From: DATKWF01 sp035529715
GTDB taxonomy: Bacteria; Chloroflexota; Dehalococcoidia; Dehalococcoidales; RBG-16-60-22
Length of the DNA: 6,612 nucleotides
NCBI GenBank assembly: GCA_035529715.1
Contig: DATKWF010000070.1
Span: forward strand, 1 to 6,612
Direction of reading: 5' to 3'
Of this stretch, positions 1 through 5,264 are shown piece by piece. The notes under the pieces were generated by a model that worked only from the letters and a program-made list of their open reading frames with translations, made no database searches and was not told the origin of the DNA. How positions within the stretch are numbered: the first letter of the stretch is position 1; each line of letters begins with the position of its first letter. The translations under genes and the position numbers were made by a program.

Positions 1-75
1 TACATCACCGCCATCATCACCGAAAGGGGTATAATAAAAGAGCCGTTTGGGGAGAGGATTAAGGGGATTCTTTAG
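1..75 (+). CDS. mtnA: Methylthioribose-1-phosphate isomerase, C-terminal end (partial)
   Basis: Only the last 24 codons and a TAG stop (73-75) are inside the window; the gene enters from the left edge in frame 1. The tail contains ITAIITERGIIKEPF, which closely resembles the conserved C-terminus of MtnA (aIF2B-related sugar-phosphate isomerases), where an ITAI(I/V)TE(K/R)G motif followed by PF or PY ends the protein. MtnA converts 5-methylthioribose-1-phosphate to 5-methylthioribulose-1-phosphate, the step directly after the MtnP reaction, and mtnP lies downstream on the same strand at 785. That neighbour makes the assignment much stronger than the short tail alone. The catalytic residues are outside the window and could not be checked. 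A related aIF2B-family isomerase is the main alternative. Confidence 0.75.
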   Translation, partial: YITAIITERGIIKEPFGERIKGIL

Positions 76-79
76 TCTT

Positions 80-133
80 GGTGAACCTATCCCCCTGACC
101 CCCTTCCCTTGAGGATTGGTGAAGGGAAGGGGG
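80..133 (+). repeat. Gene-end palindrome with 12-bp perfect stem
   Basis: The arms CCCCCTTCCCTT (99-110) and AAGGGAAGGGGG (122-133) are exactly complementary over 12 bp around an 11-nt loop. The leader starts GGTGA at 80, four bases after the mtnA stop codon, and runs through two C-rich runs. The element at 6384-6430 has the same plan on the opposite strand, also just after a stop codon. There is no T-run after the stem, so it is not a classical intrinsic terminator. A transcript 3'-end stabiliser or a dispersed intergenic repeat is more likely. Confidence 0.7.
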
Positions 134-141
134 AAATGAGA

Positions 142-164
142 TGAGAGGGGTTGCACCCCTCTCA
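142..164. repeat. Perfect 10-bp inverted repeat
   Basis: TGAGAGGGGT (142-151) and ACCCCTCTCA (155-164) are perfectly complementary around the three-base loop TGC. It follows the 80-133 palindrome after eight bases, so the mtnA 3' region carries two strong hairpins in tandem. No T-tract follows it (the next bases are AACTCTCCCC), which argues against simple rho-independent termination. Confidence 0.7.
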
Positions 165-205
165 AACTCTCCCCTATACTTTAGATACGTTGGGGGCATT
201 GAAGA

Positions 206-281
206 AAATCCCCCTCGGTCCCCCTTTACAAAAGGGGGAGGTTCTTTCTCCCTTTCATAAAGGGAGATTAAAGAGGGATTT
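206..281. repeat. Nested, cloverleaf-like palindromic intergenic element
   Basis: Two internal hairpins sit side by side: CCCCCTTT (220-227) with AAAGGGGG (231-238), loop ACA, and TCTCCCTTT (247-255) with AAAGGGAGA (259-267), loop CAT. They are enclosed by outer arms AAATCCC (206-212) and GGGATTT (275-281). The whole 76-bp block can therefore fold as a closed two-arm structure on either strand. It has no coding potential. The design resembles small dispersed palindromic repeats (REP or MITE-like) of bacterial intergenic spaces, but only one copy is in the window. Confidence 0.65.
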
Positions 282-335
282 CAGAAGGGGGACACAAGGT
301 GTGAGGTAGAAGCTTACTATAGGGGGGTAGATGAA

Positions 336-785
336 ATGATTACTGACCCAAGCTGGCTTTACAGCACAATAGCCCAATCATCAGCTGCGATTGTGGCTAT
401 TATAGGTGGTTTCATTACTGCCAGTGTACTAATGCTAACTGCTGAAAAGAGAAATCTAAAAAATCAACGTGACGACAAGAAATTCTACCTACAAAACAAA
501 GATAAATACATTTTATTAGATACTCGCTCACTTCAGATACTCGAGCAAGAAATAACCGACTTGGATGCTCGTATTAAAGCATTCAGCTATCCTACCAATT
601 TGGGTTGGGGATTTGGTACACTTATCTATTTAACGGTTGTGGGCATATTATTCCCTGTAGGGTTCATACTAACAGAGACTTTTTGTCTTTCGCTAAAGAT
701 TCTTGTATTTGTACTATTTGCCACAGGGCTTATTCTTTTATTCTTTTATATATTTAAACAATTTGATGAACTAAGGAGGCACTGA
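336..785 (+). CDS. Uncharacterised three-helix membrane protein
   Basis: The 149-residue protein has no domain I can name with certainty. A near-N-terminal hydrophobic helix lies at about residues 14-34 (SSAAIVAIIGGFITASVLML). A charged, probably helical or coiled-coil stretch follows at about 36-83, then two more membrane helices at about 91-112 and 118-140, and a short charged tail. The N-terminal WLYSTIAQSSAAIVAIIGGF pattern recalls a family of small hypothetical membrane proteins, from memory only. The start at 336 is supported by the G-run at 322-327; the ATG at 331 meets a stop after two codons. The gene is visibly richer in A/T than its neighbours (48 of 120 bases are G/C at 361-480, against 44 of 60 at 901-960 in mtnP), which suggests a different origin. 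Its stop TGA shares one base with the mtnP ATG, so the two are translationally coupled. Confidence 0.85.
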   Translation: MITDPSWLYSTIAQSSAAIVAIIGGFITASVLMLTAEKRNLKNQRDDKKFYLQNKDKYILLDTRSLQILEQEITDLDARIKAFSYPTNLGWGFGTLIYLTVVGILFPVGFILTETFCLSLKILVFVLFATGLILLFFYIFKQFDELRRH

Positions 786-1648
786 TGCCAGAAGCTAAAA
801 TAGGGGTGATTGGCGGCAGTGGGCTGTATGATATTGAGGGGATGACTGATATTGAGGAAGTTAATGTGGATACACCCTTCGGCAAACCGAGCGACACCAT
901 CGTCGTCGGCAGGCTGGGCGGGATGAAAGCTGCCTTCCTTCCCCGGCACGGGCGGGGGCACCGCATCCCCCCTACCGATGTCCCGATGAGAGCCAACATC
1001 TATGCTTTGAAGTCGCTGGGGGTGGAGCGCATCATCGGCATCAACTCGGTGGGCAGCCTCAAAGAAGAACATAAGCCCGGCGACCTGCTTATCCTCGACC
1101 AGCTTATTGACCGCACCCGGAGTCGGGTCAACACCTTCTTCCGGGAGAGCATTGTCGCCCACATTCCCTTCTCCGAGCCTTTCTGCCCGGTGCTGAGCCA
1201 GGTCGTCTATCAGGCGGGTCAGACGGCGGGCGCCAGCGTTCACAAGGGCGGCACCTGCGTGGTCATGGAGGGTCCCGCCTTCTCCACCAGGGCTGAATCG
1301 CACCTCTACCGCTCGTGGGGGGCGGATGCTATCGGCATGACGGCTCTCCCCGAAGCCAAGCTGGCGCGGGAGGCGGAAATCTGCTACGCTATTATTGCCT
1401 GTGTTACCGACTATGATTGCTGGCACGAGCGGCACGAGCCGGTTACCGCCGAAATGATTATCAGTGTGCAGCGCCGGAACATTGATACCGCCAGGAAAAT
1501 CATCAGGCTGGCGCTGGCTAAAATACCCGAAAAACGCGACTGCGGCTGTGTCAACGCACTGAGCACCGCTATTGTTACCGCCGCCGATAAGATTCCGGAC
1601 GAGCAGAAAAAGAAGCTCAACCTGTTAATCGGCAAGTACTTGACCTGA
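785..1648 (+). CDS. mtnP: 5'-methylthioadenosine phosphorylase
   Basis: This enzyme splits 5'-methylthioadenosine with phosphate into adenine and 5-methylthioribose-1-phosphate, the entry step of methionine and adenine salvage in the cytoplasm. The 287-residue chain has the usual length and the full set of class I (trimeric) purine nucleoside phosphorylase motifs: GGSG at 10-13, RHGRGH at 54-59 (phosphate site), NSVGSL at 87-92, MEGPAFSTRAES at 161-172 and GMTALPE at 184-190. The TDYDCW motif at 208-213 supplies Asp209 and Asp211, which equal the base-contacting aspartates of human MTAP and favour a 6-aminopurine over guanine or hypoxanthine. The ATG is preceded by AAGGAGG (773-779) with five bases between and overlaps the upstream stop by one base. 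With mtnA upstream it forms a two-step MTA salvage module. Other purine phosphorylases of the same fold are the alternative but fit less well. Confidence 0.95.
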   Translation: MPEAKIGVIGGSGLYDIEGMTDIEEVNVDTPFGKPSDTIVVGRLGGMKAAFLPRHGRGHRIPPTDVPMRANIYALKSLGVERIIGINSVGSLKEEHKPGDLLILDQLIDRTRSRVNTFFRESIVAHIPFSEPFCPVLSQVVYQAGQTAGASVHKGGTCVVMEGPAFSTRAESHLYRSWGADAIGMTALPEAKLAREAEICYAIIACVTDYDCWHERHEPVTAEMIISVQRRNIDTARKIIRLALAKIPEKRDCGCVNALSTAIVTAADKIPDEQKKKLNLLIGKYLT

Positions 1649-1657
1649 GGAGATAGC

Positions 1658-2686
1658 ATGCCCAACGTAGAATTTAACTGCCTGCCGGCAGCTATCGGCA
1701 GTATGCCCCAGACTGACCCGTCGGCGGCGTGTGCCCAGATTGCCCATTACCTCAAGGACATTCCCGCCTGGCCCCAGCTACCCCGGCGGTCTTTCCTGGA
1801 GAATATGTATGCCCAGTACGGCGAGGGGTTCCCGGGGGTGGTGGTCAAGGAAGACAAAATCTACATTGACCGTTCCCAGGACCCAGATAAGCCTCTGGAG
1901 CAACTATACGCCGCCTATCTGGAGAATGACATTGATAAATATCCCATCAGTCCGGAAAACGCCGCCGGGCTGCACAGTTTCCTGGCTTTGAACAACCTCA
2001 CGCCGATGGCGGTCAAGGGGCAGGTAACCGGACCGGTCACCTGGGGGCTGACGGTAACCGACGATACCGGTAAAGCCATACTGTACGATGATGTTCTGGG
2101 TGACGCCGTGCCCAAATTGCTCAGGCTGAAGGCAGCCTGGCAGGAGAAGGAATTAAGGCAGATAAGCCGGAACACCATTATCTTCGTTGACGAGCCGTAC
2201 ATGTCGGCTTTCGGCTCGGTCTCGGTAATGCTGTCCCGGGAGCAGGTTATCAGCCTGCTGGAAGAGGTCTTTGCCGGCATTGCCGGGCTGAAGGGGGTCC
2301 ACTGCTGCGGCAACACCGACTGGTCAATCCTGCTGGACACCAGCGTTGACATTATCAGTTTTGACGCTTACAACTATGCTCAGTCGCTGAGTCTCTATCC
2401 TGCTGAAGTGAAGAAATTCATTGACCGGGGAGGCAGCATTGCCTGGGGAATTGTCCCCAACAACGAAGATTCTCTGGCTAAGGAATCAGCCGCCAGCCTT
2501 AAAGACCGTCTGGAAGATGCGATGGCGCCCTTTACCCGACAGGGTCTCCGTTTCCGTCAACTGATAGCGCAGGGACTGCTCACTCCCAGCTGCGGGCTGG
2601 CGTCTCTACCCACCGGCGAGGCATCTGCCCGTGCCCTGGAACTGCTGACCGAATTATCCACGCAGATAAGAAAACGCTATTTGTGA
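1658..2686 (+). CDS. MetE/UROD-superfamily protein (methionine synthase-like methyltransferase)
   Basis: The 342-residue protein looks like the single-barrel cobalamin-independent methionine synthase C-terminal domain and uroporphyrinogen decarboxylase superfamily. Supporting motifs are GSMPQTDP near the N-terminus (14-21), VKGQVTGPVTWGLTVTD (119-135), FVDEPYMSAFGS (176-187), GVHCCGN (213-219), SVDIISFDAYNY (229-240), AWGIVPN (262-268) and SCGL (311-314). His215, Cys217 and Cys312 sit where MetE binds the zinc that activates homocysteine thiol; the usual Glu ligand appears to be Asp236. It lacks the N-terminal MetE half that binds folate polyglutamate. It begins nine bases after mtnP behind GAGGAG (1647-1652), so it is probably co-transcribed and may act in thiol methyl transfer linked to methionine salvage. 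Methyl donor and acceptor are not evident from the sequence; a related corrinoid-dependent methyltransferase is equally possible. Confidence 0.8.
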   Translation: MPNVEFNCLPAAIGSMPQTDPSAACAQIAHYLKDIPAWPQLPRRSFLENMYAQYGEGFPGVVVKEDKIYIDRSQDPDKPLEQLYAAYLENDIDKYPISPENAAGLHSFLALNNLTPMAVKGQVTGPVTWGLTVTDDTGKAILYDDVLGDAVPKLLRLKAAWQEKELRQISRNTIIFVDEPYMSAFGSVSVMLSREQVISLLEEVFAGIAGLKGVHCCGNTDWSILLDTSVDIISFDAYNYAQSLSLYPAEVKKFIDRGGSIAWGIVPNNEDSLAKESAASLKDRLEDAMAPFTRQGLRFRQLIAQGLLTPSCGLASLPTGEASARALELLTELSTQIRKRYL

Positions 2687-2701
2687 TTAAAGGAAACCAA
2701 T

Positions 2702-2914
2702 ATGGAATGCCAGATTGAAGAAAATAAAGCCGGTTGCCCCTGCACCTATGAGCCGTGTCCCAGAAAGGGCAAGTGCTGCGAGTGTATTGCCTATCACCTG
2801 AAGTATGACGAGCTTCCCGGCTGCGTGTTTCCCTCCGAGGTGGAAAAGACCTACGACCGCTCCTTCGCCCGCTTTGTTGAGGTTTTCAGGAACAGGGGTG
2901 GCGGAAAAATCTGA
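2702..2914 (+). CDS. Cys-rich DUF6485 family protein
   Basis: This small 70-residue protein has seven cysteines after the start region (C12, C14, C19, C25, C26, C28, C41) and His32, in the order CPCTYEPCPRKGKCCECIAY, followed by ELPGCVFP (37-44) and a YDRSFARF helix. This pattern matches my knowledge of the uncharacterised DUF6485 family, found mostly in anaerobes. The spacing suggests one metal site, zinc or iron-sulfur, but nothing proves which metal or what partner. There is no signal peptide, so it should be cytoplasmic. AAAGGA (2689-2694) precedes the ATG by seven bases, and the gene starts 15 bases after the MetE-like stop, so it belongs to the same transcription unit. Confidence 0.85.
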   Translation: MECQIEENKAGCPCTYEPCPRKGKCCECIAYHLKYDELPGCVFPSEVEKTYDRSFARFVEVFRNRGGGKI

Positions 2915-2935
2915 TTTGGAGTTATATTACTAGCG

Positions 2936-3031
2936 ATGAATAAAGCAAAGAGAGTAGCCAGCCTCAAGCATCGGAACAAGCGTAAGAAGCTGGAAGAAAA
3001 AAGAAAAGCCCAGCCAAAAGCCGCAAAATAA
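2936..3031 (+). CDS. Very basic 31-residue peptide
   Basis: The reading frame starts ATG AAT AAA at 2936 and ends TAA at 3029-3031. It encodes a peptide beginning MNKAKRVASLKHRNKRKKLE, in which 14 of 31 residues are Lys or Arg, with one His and no Cys or aromatic residue. The composition and predicted single helix are those of small ribosome- or RNA-associated proteins. I have a weak recollection of similar short KH-R-K-rich proteins in Chloroflexota but cannot name a family. TTGGAG (2916-2921) is the best ribosome binding site, with a rather long 14-base gap. It lies 21 bases after the DUF6485 stop and 41 bases before the THEP1 start, filling what would otherwise be a 158-base gap. A chance reading frame cannot be excluded. 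Confidence 0.6.
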   Translation: MNKAKRVASLKHRNKRKKLEEKRKAQPKAAK

Positions 3032-3072
3032 TCGCCCCCCATCGTGGGTAGGTTGAAGGGGCAAAGCTGTCC

Positions 3073-3597
3073 ATGAAACGAGTTTATCTGCTCACCGGCC
3101 GACCGGGGACAGGCAAAACCAGCCTTATCAAGCAGGCGGTCACCGAATTTCATGGTAATGCTGGTGGCTTCTATACCGAGGAAATACGGAGTCAGGGTAC
3201 CAGGCTCGGTTTCAAACTGGTCACTCTGGACGGGCAGGAAGCAACACTGGCTCACGTTGACAGTCACAGCCAATACCGGGTAAGCAAGTACGGGGTTGAT
3301 GTTGACAGCCTGGAAAAGGTAGGTGTTTCCGCCCTCCGCCGGGCAGCCGGGCAGTGCGACCTGGTCGTCGTTGATGAAATCGGTAAAATGGAGCTGTTTT
3401 CGGCCAGCTTCCGAGAGGCTGTCCGGCAGATAATCGGTAGCAGTAAGAGAGTTCTGGGAACAATCATGTTTAACCCCAACCCGTGGGCGGACGCTATCAA
3501 GCAACAGCCTCAGGTAAATCTGGTCGAGGTGACCAGGGGCAACTACCACCAGGTGCTGGACGAATTACGAGATTGGCTGAAAATCACGGAAAGTTAA
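3073..3597 (+). CDS. THEP1-type nucleoside-triphosphatase
   Basis: The 174-residue protein is a compact P-loop enzyme of the THEP1/NTPase_1 family. Walker A is GRPGTGKT (9-16) directly after the first strand (RVYLLT), GGFYTEEIR (31-39) is the family signature after the first helix, and Walker B is VVVDEIGKMEL (98-108). Members characterised in vitro, from thermophiles and human, hydrolyse a range of NTPs slowly, and their cellular role is unsettled. Length is normal for the family. The ATG at 3073 is preceded by AAGGGG (3056-3061) with an 11-base gap; it is the only in-frame start that leaves the usual short N-terminus before the P-loop. It heads a close run of four genes with phosphoryl-transfer or hydrolysis folds, suggesting a shared nucleotide or RNA-related role. 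Confidence 0.92.
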   Translation: MKRVYLLTGRPGTGKTSLIKQAVTEFHGNAGGFYTEEIRSQGTRLGFKLVTLDGQEATLAHVDSHSQYRVSKYGVDVDSLEKVGVSALRRAAGQCDLVVVDEIGKMELFSASFREAVRQIIGSSKRVLGTIMFNPNPWADAIKQQPQVNLVEVTRGNYHQVLDELRDWLKITES

Positions 3598-3603
3598 AGG
3601 GGG
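3596..3603 (+). promoter_or_regulatory. Ribosome binding site fixing a TTG start
   Basis: AAAGGGGG overlaps the THEP1 stop codon (TAA 3595-3597) and sits five bases before the TTG at 3609. It supports starting the downstream kinase at this TTG rather than at the in-frame ATG at 3483, which lies inside the THEP1 gene. Confidence 0.65.
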
Positions 3604-3608
3604 TAAGG

Positions 3609-4628
3609 TTGAAAAACAATCCACAGCTACCCGAACTGGTTAAAGCCCTGCTCGACCCGGAAGCCTATCCTGAGCCTCCACACCGGATTGAACTGGCACA
3701 GACCCAGATGTCTTTTGTCTTTATCACCGGCGACTATGTATATAAAGTAAAGAAACCGGTGGACCTGGGCTATCTGGACTATACCACTCTGGACAAACGC
3801 CGGTTCTACTGCCAGCGGGAAATTGAGCTTAACCGCCGACTCTGCCCGGATATATATCTGGCAGTACTGCCGATAACCAGACAAAAGGACTGCATTTCCG
3901 TAGATGGACAGGGCAAGACCATAGAGTACGCCGTGAAAATGCGCCGCCTCCCCCAGGAAGCCATGATGAACGTCCTTCTGGCTGACAACAAGGTCTCGCC
4001 GGACATGTTAACCGGGGTGGCGGAAAAACTGGCAGAATTCCACCAGAGGGCAGAAACCAGTGACGCTATCAGCGCCTTTGGTGAGATTGCCACCATTACT
4101 ATAAATACTGAAGAAAACTTCACCCAGACCGAGAAATACGTCGGCAACATCATTTCCCGGGAAAACTATCAATATATCATGGCTTACACCCGCCGCTTTA
4201 TTGAAGATAACACCCCTTTATTTCGCCGGCGGATAGCGGATGGCAGGATAAAGGACTGCCACGGTGACCTCCATGCCGCCCATATTTGCTTCTATAATGG
4301 CATCTGTATCTACGATTGTATTGAATTTAATGACCGCTTCAGGTACTGCGATGTCGCCGCCGAGGCTGCCTTTCTGGCTATGGACCTGGACCACTACGGG
4401 CGGGCTGACCTGTCACGCCACTTCGTTGATGCCTATGTAGCCAGCAGCCGGGATAAGGAGTTGATGACGCTGCTTAATTTTTATAAATGCTACCGGGCTT
4501 ATGTTCGTGGAAAGGTGGGATGCTTCAAGTTTGACGACCCCTATATCTCCCCGGAGGAAAGGGCAGAGGTTCTGACTACTGCCAGGAGCTATTTCGAGCT
4601 TGCCGCATCTTATATGGAGGGCAATTGA
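3609..4628 (+). CDS. Aminoglycoside phosphotransferase-like kinase (COG2187 type)
   Basis: With the TTG start the protein has 339 residues. It has the protein-kinase-like APH fold: VYKVKKPVDLGYLDY at about 44-58 carries the nucleotide-binding lysine, EYAVKMRRLP (106-115) forms the hinge region, CHGDLHAAH (217-225) is the catalytic loop with Asp220, and YDCIEFND (235-242) is the metal-binding counterpart of DFG. These motifs and the VDLGYLDY segment match the COG2187 family, usually encoded as the N-terminal half of a bifunctional protein fused to a P-loop kinase. Here the P-loop half is the next gene, 33 bases downstream. An in-frame ATG at 3483 would add 42 residues entirely inside the THEP1 gene in another frame, with no resemblance to the family, so it was rejected. 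Substrate is unknown; there is no reason to call it a resistance gene. Confidence 0.88.
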   Translation: MKNNPQLPELVKALLDPEAYPEPPHRIELAQTQMSFVFITGDYVYKVKKPVDLGYLDYTTLDKRRFYCQREIELNRRLCPDIYLAVLPITRQKDCISVDGQGKTIEYAVKMRRLPQEAMMNVLLADNKVSPDMLTGVAEKLAEFHQRAETSDAISAFGEIATITINTEENFTQTEKYVGNIISRENYQYIMAYTRRFIEDNTPLFRRRIADGRIKDCHGDLHAAHICFYNGICIYDCIEFNDRFRYCDVAAEAAFLAMDLDHYGRADLSRHFVDAYVASSRDKELMTLLNFYKCYRAYVRGKVGCFKFDDPYISPEERAEVLTTARSYFELAASYMEGN

Positions 4629-4647
4629 AGCTCACCAAAACCAGATT

Positions 4648-4654
4648 AAGGAGG
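4648..4654 (+). promoter_or_regulatory. Strong ribosome binding site for a TTG start
   Basis: A perfect AAGGAGG lies seven bases before the TTG at 4662. It fixes the start of the P-loop kinase on a non-ATG codon, the second TTG start in a row in this operon. Confidence 0.8.
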
Positions 4655-4661
4655 CGATAAT

Positions 4662-5264
4662 TTGAAAGAACCGTTTGCAAAATTCGTAGAAACCGAGCTG
4701 GACACCGGTTTTGTGCTTATCGCCTGTGGTCTTCCCGGCACCTTGAAGACAGAGACTACCGAAGAAGTAGCCAGAATTAAGGGCTCTCCCCTGCTACGGT
4801 CCGACCTTATCCGGCTGGAAGTGCTGAAAAACGAGGACGTGTTTGACGAAAAGGTCGCCGCAAACATGGACAAACGAACCATGGTCTATGACGAGATGTT
4901 CCGGCAGGCAGACGAAACTCTGGATAACAATGAAGGGGTAATACTGGATGCCACCTTTGTCACGCAGGCGCTGCGTCGGCAGGCAGCGGCGATAGCCGCC
5001 AAACACGACCTGAAATTTGTTATTCTGCAGACTGACTGCCCGCAGGAAGTAGCCATCGGGCGGATATTGAAACGGACCAAGGAAGACTACGTATCAAACG
5101 CGCTGACCGAGCAGGCCTACCTTAATAACAAAAAGAAGTTCGAGCCAGTGGACATGGATGACCTGAAGCAGTCATATCCAGAACTTGGTGTCACTCACCT
5201 GACCGTTGATACCCGGCACGACCCGCCTGAGGACTGGTATATCATTGATGTGAAAGAAAAATGA
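4662..5264 (+). CDS. P-loop kinase (COG0645 type) with altered Walker A
   Basis: The 200-residue protein resembles the predicted P-loop kinase family usually fused behind the APH-like domain encoded by the preceding gene. The hydrophobic strand FVLIACG leads to GLPGTLKT (23-30), LLRSDLIRLEVL (44-55) matches the SD-x-x-R motif after strand 2, GVILDATF (92-99) is the Walker B-like strand, and RILKRTKEDYVSNAL (134-148) provides the lid arginines. The final P-loop glycine is replaced: GxxxxGKT would need Gly at residue 28, but the codon is TTG (Leu). The lysine and threonine that contact phosphate are kept, so nucleotide binding may persist or be weakened. TTG at 4662 is the start, behind AAGGAGG. 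The stop overlaps the next gene by four bases (ATGA). The substrate is not known. Confidence 0.88.
   Translation: MKEPFAKFVETELDTGFVLIACGLPGTLKTETTEEVARIKGSPLLRSDLIRLEVLKNEDVFDEKVAANMDKRTMVYDEMFRQADETLDNNEGVILDATFVTQALRRQAAAIAAKHDLKFVILQTDCPQEVAIGRILKRTKEDYVSNALTEQAYLNNKKKFEPVDMDDLKQSYPELGVTHLTVDTRHDPPEDWYIIDVKEK

Noticed and set aside
292..320. Promoter with -10-like TACTAT at 315-320 before the membrane protein gene
   Set aside because: No convincing -35 hexamer lies 16-18 bases upstream, and the hexamer is too close to the ribosome binding site to leave a normal leader.
76..335. Riboswitch (for example SAM-responsive) upstream of the salvage genes
   Set aside because: The region is made of simple G/C-run hairpins without the conserved unpaired cores of known riboswitches, and mtnA lies before it, not after it.
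746..1435. A 229-codon open frame on the minus strand opposite mtnP
   Set aside because: It lies almost fully antisense to a clear MtnP gene, its product has no recognisable motif, and long antisense frames are expected in GC-rich coding DNA.
2851..3549. A 232-codon open frame on the minus strand spanning the DUF6485 end, the basic peptide and THEP1
   Set aside because: It is antisense to a THEP1 gene with intact Walker A and B motifs, and its translation shows no family resemblance.
3483..3608. In-frame ATG extension of the APH-like kinase
   Set aside because: The extra 42 residues are read inside the THEP1 gene in another frame, have low-complexity Gly/Arg-rich composition, and a good ribosome binding site points to the TTG at 3609.
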